From Mesocentrotus franciscanus (Eukaryota > Echinodermata > Echinoidea > Camarodonta > Strongylocentrotidae): 64,000 nucleotides of DNA. Shown here piece by piece: positions 1 through 13,595 of this stretch. The stretch lies in assembly GCA_037976565.1 (NCBI GenBank), contig CP137683.1, positions 6,116,321 through 6,180,320 of the forward strand, in the 5' to 3' direction. A program made the position numbers and the translations under genes. Position 1 is the first letter of the stretch. Every line of letters starts with the position of its first letter. Below the pieces are notes generated by a model, which had not been told where the DNA came from, did not search any database, and saw nothing but the letters and a program-made list of their open reading frames with translations.

Positions 1-3000
1 ACGTGATTGGAGTGTTTTCTTTGTCATTTAATGTAAAAATAACAACCGCTGAAGGTTTAGTAGGGGCTGAATCAAAGTTATTTTTAACAATGATAATAAT
101 TCCCACCGTCTTACAAAAGGTACTCTCAAATTATCACTTACACTGGTGTAAATGGGGGGGGGGCGCAGTTCTAACCTGTGAGTAAAATGTAAATTTTCAA
201 GGTCACTGATTAGGGGTAGGGTTTAGGAAAGGGGGGAGGGGGCTATCATATCCTTTTCTTGTCCCGTATTCTGGTTTATAAATCCGACTTGTAAAAACTT
301 CGGTCTGAAACTACGTTAAAAATTTACCTTTGCAATGTTTACAAACAGAAATACGTTCTCTTTTCTTTGAACCTTTTCTCTCTTTGTATAACGTCCTGCA
401 TAGGTAGTAATGTGATAATGTCATAGGCCTCATATTTCTCTCTCCGGAGATCAAGTTAAACATTGTTTCTTCTTAATACGAATCCAAAGCATGGCGAAAC
501 AATAATCAATAACAATCTCATATAAACATCCAGGGGCCCTTGATATTTCAGTATTTTAGAGCAGGAAATCAATTTTTCTCGGAATTTTACCAATAACATA
601 CATTTCAAGAGATTACACGTGTTGATTTTACTCGCTTAAAAACACAAAATATATAGCGAAGTTATGACAGTTGCTATGTTTACAGTGTTCAACATGACTA
701 CTGAAACATAATATGTTGTCAACATCCCGCGGCAAATTTTGAGAAAATGTAAAGCACACCAAAAGCCTTGGGCGATTTTCTGGACGAGGATTTGCGACTA
801 TGATCATGTTATCGTTTTCATTGATAGTATTCTGAAACAAGTATAGTTGCTTTGGTTATTATATTGCCGCTTTCAGCGCCAGTTGTAAACAATTTGTGTG
901 CTTTTATTTTTTCCAACTCTATGCTATTTGAGTTTTTTTAAGGAAAGGGTAGCTCGAGGTGAGGTTTTTTAAAATTTTTTTTTATAGTATACACGGTATT
1001 ACTCATGTCTGAATGATATACATTACAATTCATTCTTTTACAGGATTTACCCCTGCGATTTAGGTTAAAAAATGTATTATATATATATATATATAATATG
1101 TTCGTTGTTTTTCTTCGGCGCGTTAAAATACATGTAGGTCAACAGTTCATACGGTATCGTTTGGTTTGAACTAAGCATTTCTCGGCCTTTAATACCAACC
1201 AAATATTGACATTAACAATTTTGTCTACGAGTCCCTTTTCTATTCATTGTTGTATATTTTTTATTGTCCATATATGGAGATTCGTCTTGCTTACATGCAA
1301 AAGGAAAACATATAATCAAAACGACTGAGAGTTACATAATAACGTATTAACATAACTATGAGAGTTTATAGTTTAAAATAGTTTAAAATTCAAGTTGAAC
1401 AAACTTAGAATAGATACTCAAATTTGATAAAAGTTATATTATCAATATTGTTTAAATTACTTTTATACTTGTTATTATTTACTATTTTTATTATTTTATT
1501 TGTATAAATTATTATTATGCACTTTATATTACATGTGGTTTTATGCATGTTTTGCGAATGGTTGATCTCTTTGAAAACAGGATTGCCATTAGCATTTTAA
1601 GTTATCAGAAACATTTCATTTATTAAGTTTTGTTAATCTTTTCTTTGATTTAAACTTAAACCGCCCGATTTGAAGGCCGTTCTCTCTCCGGCAGGTTAAA
1701 TTCCTCTTAAGCTTCACCTTACCTTCAATTTGAATCCCTTCTTTCCCTAGCCCAAAGGTAAATTGTGTCCCATGCCTCTCTGATGTAACCTAAAATGTAT
1801 CTTTTTGTTTCTTCTTTCAACTGCAGGTTAATTTCGTTCTGTTTCTCCACATATTGTGTGTCTTGGCCACCAAGCTGAGAGCGAGTAATGCAGCTGAAGC
1901 AAGAACGTACAGGTAGCATTCTATTGTTCGCATGGCCTGCAAACTCACTCGCATCATACACCTCTTAAACTCAATCTCACTCTACAGGCACTTTACATAT
2001 ATATGAGAAGCATCTTGTTATACATCAACTATGATATACTATCTGTCCCTTCATATTATGTCATTTGTACGCGACACATCTCCAGTAGCGATGCATGAGG
2101 CATTTAACATTTGGATTCGCAGCGTTTTCCCTTTTCCCATAGACAAGTGTGTAATTGGGTTTTTACAGACGTGTGTCAATCAGATATGATTATTTACGTC
2201 TGGGGGCCGACCTTTAACGTCACCATCCGAAAGACTGACTCAGTTTCGAACCTGCGTTCTCGGCTGAATCAGTTTGTAACTTTTATTGTTAGCTCGATTA
2301 CAGGCGCACGCCACAACGCCTCCATAGACAATAAAGCCATTTAGTCATGTATATTCACGTACCGTCGTCTTTTATCTGGTTGGCATGCTGGTCAACCTTT
2401 CCAACTCTATTATTCTTGCCTGAACCCCTGCATGAAACAAGCACTGATATGTATCAAAATAGCAGTGCCATTGGGGCAAACCTAGTGAGTATTACTACAT
2501 TTGAAGTCGAGAAATGTAGCAGTGGTGTTGTTGTCTAAAAGGGGGTTTTCTCTCATCAATTATCCACTTTATCATTCATCAGCTTCTTGGTAACGTCATG
2601 TTCAGATGTCGAAAGCTAGTTTGACTGTATAAACGTTAAAAGTGATGTCCTGAAAGGTGTTTAATGCCAAATAAAAATAGATTCCAAGTCACTCGTCCGG
2701 ACTTCCCTAAAATGAGAGCAGGGGAATCCATGTTATTTTATTTGATATAACATATTTGTCCACTACCCTTGAAATGCTTTGGGGTCAATTTCAACATAAA
2801 TCTGTATTAATTGCGTTTAATTTGCATATGCACAGGGGTTAATCCAAGGTGGAATTGCATTTTATCATTTTTGTATCAGCTGTCTAAAAGCCCCCAGATT
2901 CTTATTCATTATTTCAGAACAAAACCGCAAATAAAAAAAAACATTTATCTTTTCTATTTTTAGATAAAGTGTAAAAAACTTTCAATTTTCTCAATGTCAA

Positions 3001-4970
3001 TATTTATCTCATGCCACTGCGCGGGGTATTTTGAAGGTGGTATCGTGTTTGCATGTCCACCGCAGCATGGAGAATATACATGGCTATACTTTGTTCGAAT
3101 AAATGGAAGCTTGATGTTTTTTAGTACCTTGACCATGTTTGCCAATTTCTCTATCTTTATAATTCTACTTTAATTCAATACGATAAGAACTGGTTTCCAG
3201 GTAAGCACCAACATGGAAAGAATTGAATGGTAACTGTTGACAAAAAATTGATGAATAGTTATGAGGGTTAATCCTGCTGTATATATTCAATATTGAAATC
3301 GCGCATGCACAAATAATAGGATATTCAGAATAGAAGGATATTATATTGATACCTCAGACCCCTGAAGTAAAATGTTGCATGTTGCATCATAATAATCAGA
3401 TTAAGCTTCTTAAGTAGCATTTTCCACCCCTTTGCATAAACATGATGAAGGCGCATCAGTACGGAGAGAGTTTTCAGTCATAGAATTCGATTGTCAAAAG
3501 TTGATTTTGAAGGATTCAACGCGAAATAAAAGATGTGTCTGAAAGAGATTTGTAAGTAGGGACATACGTCGATCCACCTTTGTGCGAGGAGGAGGCCAAC
3601 GCAAACATAATCGGATTCTCTCTCTCTCTCTCTCTCTCTTCTTACTTATATTTTCCACCTTTTTAATTAATCACTTTGCTGATGTTGCAAATTTGTTATC
3701 GAGTCCTAAATGCGATGTTGTTGATGATTTATGTAATATAATACCTCGAAAGACGCAAAGAAAAAATAAATAATCGGATTTATCGAATAATTAATTCCAA
3801 AAGGGTTAGAAGCAGCTGCCCCCTTCTCCGTGTACACGTTCTTATGAAAGAATTGGATGATTTGTAATAATAGGTCCTACTTAGGAGTTGTCTGATGGAG
3901 TTGAAAAAAAAAATTAAATTCTCCGAAAATCAATGTATCCCCAAATCACCTTGAATACAATTTAAAAAGTAGACAATAACATTTCCTTCTATGTCTATGA
4001 CTTATGCTGTTCGCAAAGAGCAATCTATAGTTTATTCACGATTACTTCATCGTGCCTCAGTTATAACACTATTAAACCTTTTTCATGACTCATTTCCAGC
4101 TACTCGCTCTCCCGGTTGTCTTGAGTAACACATCAAGGCTCCATGATTAGATTAAAGGTCAATTTGGATTCTTCAAATTGAACGAATTTCCACGGCCCAT
4201 TACCAATAGCATATATTAGACACCTTGATGATTCCCATCTGCAGTAACAGGGGAAGAAAGTCGTTTCATTAATAATTGTTTCCACCCCAAGCAGGATGAT
4301 ACAAGTTTTAATATTCAGGTCTAACAATTATCTTTCTTTTGAATATTATCTCAGGCTTAACAAAATTACTGGGTAGAGTCAGACTGTTCAAATATATGCA
4401 AGCGAAGGAGGGGGGAGGGATGGTGCGTCCATTAGGAAAGTTGCTATAAGTGTGACTGTAATAATACTCATGGGCAGTGCTTGGGGGCGTGGATTCCGGG
4501 GAAGGGGAGGGGGGTGTCATCCCTCAGAGTGTATTTAACTTCCAATTATTGCATGTGCACTCCCTCCCTCCCGCCATCATCACATTTCCCCCTTCAGATT
4601 ATGACCGGCAAGTCTATCTTCAATATACTACTTTTTCTGGTTTGGGTACTTTGTGTCTTTTCATTTTAGATGTCTTATTTATTCTCCCATTCTCTATTTG
4701 CATAGACCTGTACTATTTTTGGTCGTAAGATTAAATTTTGCAAAAAATAAGAAATAAAACGTTATAAAAACAAGTATAATCAGCATGATTATTATTATTG
4801 TGATGATATTTCAAACTACATCACCAGCATGTCTGATGCACCTTTAAAATAATAATTATTATAATATTTTTGATTAATGAAATCCTGTTCAGTGATTGGT
4901 CAACATAGCATCATGTGACCAAACATAACACTGCTATGATGTTTACCGATAAGAAAATGTGCTTATACCG

Positions 4971-5027
4971 TGACGTCATCCATGGTATAGTGCACTATAC
5001 AATGGCACTATACAATGGATGACGTCA
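4971..5027. repeat. Inverted repeat with TGACGTCA cores at both ends
   Basis: Arms at about 4971-4993 and 5005-5027 are near-perfect reverse complements. Each contains a TGACGTCA palindrome, which is the CRE/ATF-type octamer, followed by a CCATxGTATAGTGC-like stretch. The spacer is about 11 bp. It sits in a locally repeat-rich patch (about 4860-5470) and looks like the core of a small fold-back MITE. A regulatory role for the CRE-like octamers is possible but not shown. Confidence 0.55.
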
Positions 5028-5297
5028 TAAATATTTTCTTCCAAGGCACTACTGTGCATGCATTCTGCGAGCGTACGGGATTTCAAATGCCTCCAGCGGG
5101 CAACTCTCGAGGTGTCACGGCGCTCACGCTGTGCAATTTATGCTGAGTCGCAGTAACTGCATGCACTACAATACCGTAGTACTTGTATAGCGCCAGCTTT
5201 CGGTCTTGAATTTGTGGATTCCTTGGTGACAGAAATTATTATTATTATTAATATTATTATTATCATTTTTATGAAGGTTGGTTTGAAAAATATAAAA

Positions 5298-5463
5298 CAA
5301 ATATATCATGCACTATTTCAAGCCACTAGTGAAATTATGGATTCCTCGGCGACAGAAATAGCACTATTTTCTTCGGGGCTACACCCCTCAGAAAATAGTG
5401 CTATTCCTGCCACCTTGATCCATAATTTCAACTAGATCCTCTCAGTGCATGGTATATTTGTTT
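5298..5463. repeat. Nested fold-back (MITE-like) hairpin
   Basis: The sequence folds on itself. Outer arms carry a motif of the type ATATATCATGCACT, with its complement near 5445-5463. Inner arms carry AGCACTATTTTCT (about 5361) and AGAAAATAGTGCT (about 5391), around a GGGGCTACACCCC turn. A diverged copy of the left inner arm (GTGGATTCCTTGGTGACAG) lies just upstream near 5214-5232. No open reading frame of interest is present, so this is probably a non-autonomous DNA transposon relic. Confidence 0.6.
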
Positions 5464-6050
5464 ATTCTTCCACTTTTTGTTAAAAGAAGATCAGATGTGT
5501 AAAAGGAGAAAACTCAGAGAGACGGCATGACGAAAGTTTGAAATATATTGGTAAAACTGTTTGGACGCTAAGATCACTAAATCTTTGTGAATCTCAGATT
5601 GGTAAATCGGTCATTCGACTTTTACATATTAGGGGACAGTTATGAGAGTTAATCCGTTTTCTCCTCAGTATTGTTTTTTTCATTGTGGCTGTACGGAAAA
5701 TATATCATGTGTGGCCTTATATATAAATATACGTCCTTGTTTAATGAGAAGTAATCCCGCTTGGCTTTCAAATATTCAGTAATCATTTAAAAAATTTGAA
5801 GCAATTTTATGTTGGAAAATTTCCCGATATTGTCTACCATTCACATTCATATTACCCATTTGCCAACTTGAAACTCCCATGTGACTGTACGGGGATCTGT
5901 ACAGGTTTATATTTATCCGATTTCGTGTTTTAAACTTTCATGAATGGATTTCTCTGAATTTTCTTTTTTTCATTCAAAGTAACGTGCTATTGGGGTTGCA
6001 TTTCCCTTCCAGATATTGACATTCTTTCCCATCAATTTTCTTACTACCAG

Positions 6051-9000
6051 TAAATTGGCCAAGTCGACGCTGATTTTGATTCCACTGTTTGGAGTGTATT
6101 ACATCATCACCGTTGGAATGCATGCATCGAACGATACCACGATGGTCTATATCAGAATGTACTTCGAACTTATTCTTTCACCATTCCAGGTACGTAAAAA
6201 GACAATCATTTCAGAGGAACGGTTGTTCATCCACTTGTTTATTCTCCTTTATTTACGTATGCTGCTAACAATGCCCTAATGTATCGACAGCCATGTCCCA
6301 CAATGCATCACCAACTGCACGAAACGCGTGTGAAGATGCTTGGATACGGGAACCGGAAATCGCTCTATGTACGCCTTCACCGAAAGATGGCGCAATTGAA
6401 AATACATTGCAGCAGTGGTACAAATAAATATATTACAAAGCAAAATCACATGTTATGAGTATACTGAACACGATCGCAAAGACTTAAATAAATTTCAGCG
6501 AAATTCCAATACGCCGTTCGCTTGACGTATATCCTGTATAAAACAAGGTCGGACTTTGTGATTCCGTTTTATGTCAATGTTATGTTTGCACATTTCAATT
6601 GAAGACCACTGAAAATGCCTTATTTTTAAAGTCTTCGTGATCGCAATACTGAATACAATCAAACAACAGGATGTCAACTCGTATGGAAGAAGTCGTAAGA
6701 GCTCACAAAGCAAGGAGCTTGTGTAGGGTACGTCTGACAAAATGTGCTTATTACGAACTCAATGTTGACGAGAGTAGGAACGGGGGGGGGTGAGATGTGT
6801 AAAGTAAAAGAGGGAGTGAGAAGGAAAGACAATCGGAGGAAAATTATAAAAGATTAATGAAAATGGTGATGCTGATAAATGATGGTGAATGACGACATTT
6901 ACAAAAAATAGATTATGAAACCATGTCATATAGGATTTATAGCAATAATTGTGATAATGATATGGATAAAATTAGTGGTATTACTCTTATTCAAACTATT
7001 TTATTCAAACTTTGTTCACAAATCACACATAATCAAAAGAGTGCAAAAGTTATGTAAAAAAAGCAAAATGGCGACACATTTACAAATACGGTTGTCATCA
7101 TACTTTGGAAATACCTTAGAAGTGTGCAGATAAGGAAAGGAGTATTTTTTCAAAATTAGCCTGTAAATGCTTTTAAATGCTCCGTATATTTTGGGAATTC
7201 GATTGGCAAGCTTCATTTGGGGTTTTAATTCAATAGCCACGAGATACTGACCTCTGGCTTTGCTTTTCTATAGTGAATAAACTCCTTAGCCGTGCTGTTT
7301 TCGAATAGTTCCCAGCGTTTATTTGCGGTCCGAATTCTCCATCTGTAACTAGATCATTTCGACAGGGGCAAACTAGGGGTTCAAATTCGGGTGCTGCCAG
7401 AAGGTTCCCCCTCTTCAATTGGCCCTTTAATTGAATCTCTTTGAGGGTAATTGTGTTAATGAGTTTCAATGAATTGACGTTGGGACGCTTCGAGGGAGCT
7501 GAATACAAATGAATGGGATAAACTTTCCGAAAAGGAAAACTCCTGGATACACATTGATTGGAAATGGTTAGAGGTCACTGCTGCTAAAAAAAAAAAATCT
7601 TTTCTGTATATTGATTTTTTTTTTTTTTTTTGGGGATTGAAGGCTTTTATGGATACCAAAAATTAATTTTTGCCCGATCCAACCACATTCATATGTCCTC
7701 AGTCCAGACACCATTTTTAATGCATTTTCTTTCCCTTTTACATTTCTAATTCACTTTAGGCCCCTCTAAAGTGTTGGGAACACCAACAATTTTGTTGGCA
7801 AAATTTCACTTAGGCCTAAATTGTATCATAATGTGAAAGAGGATGTCATGTAAGACACATTTCTGCAAGGATTTTCAAAAGAAATGTGTTTGAAGTCGAA
7901 AATTGATGAAAGAATGCAAAATTTAAGTTTTCTGCGAACAATTACAGAAATCCCAAATTTTGCATTCTTTGATCAATATTTGTCTTCAAACACATTTTTG
8001 GGGGAGAATTCTTTGCAGAAGTGTGTCTTAAATGACAACCTCTTTCACATTATGACACAATTTAAGTGAAATGTTGTCATCAAATTTTTGGCGAATTTGG
8101 GGCTCCCAACACTTTAGAGGGGCTTTAAAACTTACTATTATAAAAACAAAACATTAAAACAAAATAGAATTATAAAAACAATGAAGGCTCAGTCAGTAAA
8201 ATTGCTATCATTACATTGGAGTAATTATATCTGGGGAGTGTTTCACAAAGACCAAGATTGACTTTAAGTTGGACTTAACTATGGCAGGCCGTTCATGCCA
8301 CTGTTTTCTCTCATCATTATGATATTTAGATAATACTTTTTCCTTCAATAATGAATTATCAAAAAATGTTATTTCTATACATTTGTGACCACGATTTGTA
8401 CGTCCCTTGAGAGACCAATACCAGTAAAGGTGAGAGAAAACAGTGGCATGAACGGCCTGCCATAGTTAAGTCCAACTTAAAGTCGACCTTAGTCTTTGTG
8501 AAACACTCCCCTGTTTCGTTGTAGGAGTGTTGTTCTCTCCTAATGAGACATTTCTTCTTGGTATTTTTTTTATTGCAGGGTTTTCTTTTAGCGATCCTTT
8601 ACTGTTTCATGAACGGAGAAGTGAAAACGAGGTCAAGCGAAAATGGCGGCTCCATTTATTGAACAGAACCCTGAGCACCCATAGAACATTGCGAAGCTGT
8701 CAGTCACGTTCATCGTGTTCGACACCGCCCAGGAAAGATTCGATGAAGAACCATTCCGTGTTTGAAACAAGCATCGGGCGCTCGACGTTTGGCGAACGAT
8801 TCTTCGCGCTGAAGAAACAGTTCTCGCGAGGCGATTCGTCCAACGGTCACGTGGGCAATGGCTCCCTAGGCAACAGCATCGCGATACCTGACCCCACTGA
8901 GCCGAGGCCGACGCCTGATGGCGCTGCAGATCGGAGCAACATGTATGATCACCATCCACCCGACTTCGATGACCTCGAGAACGACGTCGAGGTGAACGAG

Positions 9001-9222
9001 AAAACCAAGATTGATATCAAGATTGAGGAGGCTTCGGATGACACCCCGAACAGTGATCGCGATGAAAGGATCCTTATGGAGGATGGAACTGAAGAGAAAA
9101 GCGATGTTTTTGAGGATGAGGAAGAGGAGTGCGGTATGGCTTGCAGTGAAGGACACACCAAACACGATGTCAATGATAGTGATTCAAGACAAATATTCAG
9201 TAACATTGAGACTGAAGTCTGA
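6051..9222 (+). CDS. Class B (secretin-family) G-protein-coupled receptor, last two exons (3' part only)
   Basis: Seven-transmembrane peptide-hormone receptor of the secretin family; only TM6 to the C-terminus is in the window. The penultimate exon ends at 6189 (CAG|GTACGT, phase 0). Its product contains LAKSTLILIPLFGVYYI, the hallmark TM6 signature, and ends RMYFELILSPFQ at the start of TM7. I take the acceptor at 6049-6050; an upstream acceptor at 6011-6012 is also open but adds residues unlike the family. The terminal exon begins at 8579 after a CAG acceptor and reads GFLLAILYCFMNGEV, the TM7/helix-8 signature. At about 8624-8627 the frame breaks: the family's NEVKRKW motif continues in the next frame and runs to a stop at 9220-9222. 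That gives a long acidic, Ser/Asp/Glu-rich cytoplasmic tail of about 195 residues. Taken literally, the spliced frame stops at 8660-8662. The NGEV motif recalls PTH/CRF-type receptors, but the subfamily is not resolved. An AATAAA lies at 10031. Confidence 0.85.
7759..8123. mobile_element. Fold-back MITE in the receptor intron
   Basis: This is an almost complete palindrome of about 365 bp. The left end CCCCTCTAAAGTGTTGGGA is matched by its reverse complement at 8103-8122, and the two arms stay alignable for about 170 bp with scattered differences. No transposase is present. The structure fits a miniature inverted-repeat element inserted in the last intron of the class B receptor gene. A target duplication is not clear. 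Confidence 0.75.
8233..8511. mobile_element. Second fold-back MITE in the receptor intron
   Basis: Terminal arms of about 75 bp are close reverse complements. The left starts GGGGAGTGTTTCACAAAGAC and the right ends GTGAAACACTCCCC at 8511. Both carry the shared inner motif GGCAGGCCGTTCATGCCACTG or its complement. The spacer of about 110 bp is AT-rich. It is a different family from the MITE at 7759-8123, and it ends only 67 bp before the terminal exon of the receptor. Confidence 0.75.
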
Positions 9223-12200
9223 ACTCAACGTCTGTGAGGTTCGGACTCAACATTGTACAAAAATGATTTGAACTTTCGTCAACGTCTCTCATGACAACAA
9301 AAAGATCTTTCATTACATTTTACAAAAATGATGTAGTATAATGACGTAATTTTACTTGGATCGAAGTTATACCACGATGCTTTTGAAACTTTTGCAAATA
9401 TTTTGCTCTTTCTGAAGTATCATAAATCTGACACAATTAACTGTTTTAGTTCGGAACAGAGAGTTATTCCACTAGTCTACTTTCTCCTTGAAAACGAGCT
9501 CTCGAGTTTTAGGCTGATGTAAGGTGGAGTAGGGTAGAGCAGCATAGCCAGTGGAAGTGAGATTTATTGAGTCTGGAATACTTAAATAGCACATAGAATG
9601 ACAGAAATAGTATATACTCCAACTCTCGACACAGTAAAGCAGTTTCAAAGAGACCCAGTGAGTGTAAAACACCCTTTCAGGGCAGACTAGATCCCACTTC
9701 AACTTAGAGTAGACTTCAAGCTTCAGAGGGCGTCCTATCTCCATGTCATTTAACACGCATGGGAACATAGTAAAAAAGGCGAGTGGCATTACCGGGGTAA
9801 AATATGACATCAAATTGACCGTATTTTCTATTCACAGTTTACCATCTATTTTCCTTGGAATAAGCTGTGAACTTTGATTTGCGACAAATTTAGGTTTGCT
9901 TGCCTCCTGTTACCAGGGGGTTTACTATCAAAGTTTTACAATTGAAGTTCGTAGGTAGATTACATATCCCATAATGCTGTGTAGTGCAAGTGAGGCCAGC
10001 TTATTCGGGGCGGTGGTGCAGCTCCAAGGTAATAAAATGGGACAATGAAGCTCAAAATTCCAGATTTGAAATAAAAAACAATATTTTTTTATTTTCAGGG
10101 GGAGGCTATAAAGACTCCCCTCTCCTGCACCCCTCCAGACATTTATTCATTGATGGTTGCTATTTAATCCACTTTGAATTCCAGGCAAGAAAAAGTAATA
10201 AAGTTCGATTTAAGTGACATAAGTTAAAAACATTCGTCTTTGTACAAAAATTATTGCTGTGTATTATTTTTCAATTTTCTCAAAGATTTGTAGTATACAT
10301 TTTAATGACAGTCGTGTCGTTCTAGTGGTACTCTGTTTTTTGTAGCTTTAGTATAACATGTGTACTGAAGACGAAATGTCAATGTTTTAATGGAATTCCA
10401 CACCATTCAAGTGTCTTGAGCTTTTTCTGTCATTTTCGTTAAATATACGAAAGCATTGCATGACCATTTTCATGCGTGTCGTGGCGGAGGGTGAGTCCAA
10501 ACCAGCATTTTATTCTTTAAACAAAAAATCCATTAGAGATTGAGAATGGTATGGATTCTCTTTTTTTTAATAATTTGTTTAAATCAAAGCGAGATTATCC
10601 TTGAGAGACAGTATGTGGCTCAAGAAAAGAAAGATCGCCACCTCAAAAAGACTATATTTCTTGATGGAAATACAAACTTGAAATGGCCATAATTTTGATA
10701 TAGATCATTGCAATTCGATTTCGTATTTCAGAATAAAGTTTGAATAAGTTATTATATAAAGACTTTGAAAGCGGATAATGCCATAAGGGAAAAATCTCTT
10801 TGCGGAACGTTTTGCTGTTCTTACGGGCATTATTCTCCCATACACGATCGCATAGACTTTCGAAAAACCAAATCGAGGGTAATTTCAATACCCGCAAGAA
10901 ATCATGTTCGGATTACCACATTTTAGTGGGTGGCGGACAAGGTTGGTGGTTTTTTTGTAGTTTTTGCGATAGTGTTCGAATTAAATCTGGACATATTATT
11001 ATTGTCTCAGAAAAAAGAACGTATGGAAAACCCTAAGGTGATGTGAAATAGCTGAAGTAGTGAAAATTTACAAACGTGCATAGAGGCTGAGACATTAGAA
11101 ATAAATCATTAAATGCTTGTAAATAGAAAAGAGTGCCCATAACCGTTTGCCGCTGGTGTCATTAAAATGAAGCGCTTATGTGCGCTCAAAAAGTGATGTT
11201 CATCTTTTAACATTTCAATGTATTATATTTTGTCAGGAATTCAGAGGTCGTGTTTTAAATATAAGTTATGTCCTATACGTTCGGTTGCTTAAGTTTTAGA
11301 TTAACGTGTCGATCGTTCATGATAAATTATTTCCTAAAATATTTTGTTCGATGATTGAATTAACAATAGGCGGCACGATTAACAATGTGACTAGAAATAA
11401 ATAGAACTGACTTTGAAGTTCAGAATCCCTGATTTTGAACTAATTTCTGGTTCTCCTCCAAAAGATTCTTGAAATGCCGTAGATGAAGGTATACTGCAAA
11501 ATGCCCGAAGCCTCACAGTGTTAGGCCAACTTGGTTATTATTATTACTATTATTATTAATATTATATCGTTAGATCATTATTATTATTCATTGTTTTGCC
11601 CAACAACGCAACATCCATCATTATAATGTGTAAACTAGAACGGCGATGGCCAAACTCTGTACATGATTGGCTATGAAAGAATCTCCTTGAAATGGAGTAA
11701 ACAGTGTTTAATTCAATTAAAATTCAAAACTATTATTTTCTTCACAAAAACAGAATGAATATATGAAATAATTATTTACCATGTAGGAAGGAGGCGAAAA
11801 GTTCAAAGGGGGTGCCAAAAAATATACTCTTTAAAAATAAAAATTATGAAGTCATTTTAAAACCCTGGAAACAGTATTGTGCGAAAAACAGGATGGAACA
11901 GAAAATTCTGAGAATTAAATTGAGATAATATGAGACTTTGAAGATAAACAATTCAAATTACTTATCATTATTAAATAAATTATGAAGAAGTTTCCATTAG
12001 AAATTATCTCATGTTACGCGATGTAATACATGAACTTTTCTCCATTCATTGTGTGCTAATATAAGTAAACCCAATTTTCTCCATCAATATAACGCAAACA
12101 AAAATCTAATATTTTCTTGATATGTTACGAGAAAAACAAGTTTAAATGTTCTCACATAAACGTGTATCTGCGACATAATCAACACTGAAGAAAGATAGCT

Positions 12201-13595
12201 ATTATGAGTAGTGTTGAACGATGATTTTAAATATTTTATCTTTAATTTGTTTTTATTAAATGCTTTTCATTGTAATGTGCATTGATTTGTAATTTCATTC
12301 AATTATGTTTGCTATATTTAGGATTATCATCTTTTCTGCAGGTTTAATTTTTGTAGAGACAAGATATCTCTCCGTTAGCATTGACTTGGCCAGTGAGATA
12401 AATACCTTAAACACCCACGACCTCTGAATAATATTTACATCTGCATTCTCGTCTAAATTGAAGTGACCAAATTCTATCCATCATGCTCGTTTCTATTTCA
12501 TGTCACTAATGTCAATGGAATTCTTGTTATATTGTATTAACGATTGTTAACTGTTTTGAAGGTTCTAAGTAAACTCTATTATTACATGGATAATCATCTG
12601 CTCATGTTTTTTTTTATTATATAAAAATGACGTGTTTCCGATTGGAGGTTAATACATTTGTCTAAATAGGCAATATTATAAATATTTGATGGGAATGAAT
12701 TCTCACAACGAAAACGAACATACGTATTGCAGCCGAGAATGCAGGTAGAATTTTTAGAACGAGAGCGGGGGACCCTGACTTTAAAATATTCTTGAAAGAT
12801 AAAAATTAATCAAAAGTAAATAAACAAACTAACCAAGGAATAGATCATGAATAAATAAATATATAAATAAATGAGTGAATGAATAAATAAATAATGAAAA
12901 TGTAAAAAAGAAATAGATAAAAGATAAATAAATGAATCAATAAATAAATAGATATATGAATAATTTAATTAAAAAAAAGGAATACATATATAAATAAATA
13001 AATAAATGAATATATGAATAAATATATAAATCAAAAAATAATAAATTAACAAATGAATAAATATAAAATCCAATGAGGCAGTCCCTGGATTCAGTGTTAG
13101 GTAGCATGAACATATCATGAAAATATTAACTATTTAGTTATTTGGGGCATTTGGTTTTCATTTTTGTCGGCGGAGGATCTGAGGGAACTACTTCTAGGTC
13201 CTTCCCCTTCGACTAAGCCACAACATTTCATGCTCAGTTACATCCATCCGATAATGATGATATATATGACCAGATTAAGGTATTTATTTCCATCTGAATA
13301 TTGACAAATAACCATCCAAGAAACTGTATGAAGAATCGCTTGGCTTCGGAATGTCCACAGAAGCAGATGAAAGCTTATCTCATATGATTGGTTTAAGCTT
13401 GAAACTTCATGTTATCATTACTCCAACCAATAAAAACTTTTCTGTATCCATAGCGTTTTGGATTTAATGTAGGCTCTTCTTCTCGAGTTATTACGCCACA
13501 ACGTTCACACTTGATTAGACTGTCTCAATCTAGTGTTTGATGCATTGCATCGCACAGCGGGTCAGTGCTTCCAGATCTTCTCGGGTGCAATCTTC
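9223..13595. other. Intergenic sequence, no gene recognised
   Basis: The start of this stretch is the 3' UTR and downstream flank of the class B receptor; AATAAA motifs lie at 10031 and near 10068. The rest is AT-rich and without convincing coding exons on either strand. It includes a low-complexity AATA/AAAT tetranucleotide tract at about 12840-13075. Confidence 0.55.
12840..13075. repeat. Imperfect (AAAT/AATA)n low-complexity tract
   Basis: A run of about 235 bp dominated by AATAAATA units with occasional GAATG and GATA interruptions. It is an ordinary microsatellite-type tract without coding potential. Confidence 0.8.

Larger units (their letters stand above)
1..6012. other. No coding exon recognised; probably intron or upstream region of the class B GPCR gene
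   Basis: I read this stretch on both strands and found no exon with family resemblance and consistent splice sites. It is AT-rich, with an (AT)n run near 1078-1096, a (TC)n run at about 3616-3639 and ATT-rich runs near 4790 and 5235. Because the receptor exon at 6051 encodes TM6, exons for the extracellular domain and TM1-TM5 must lie upstream. None was found here, so they are probably further left, across a long intron. A small diverged exon could have been missed. Confidence 0.5.

Noticed and set aside
8633..9206. Three 85-108-codon minus-strand frames opposite the receptor tail
   Set aside because: Shadows of the acidic receptor C-tail, whose plus-strand frame continues a family motif.
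9472..9813. 113-codon minus-strand frame
   Set aside because: No domain, no splice or promoter context, and it lies in the probable 3' UTR region of the class B receptor.
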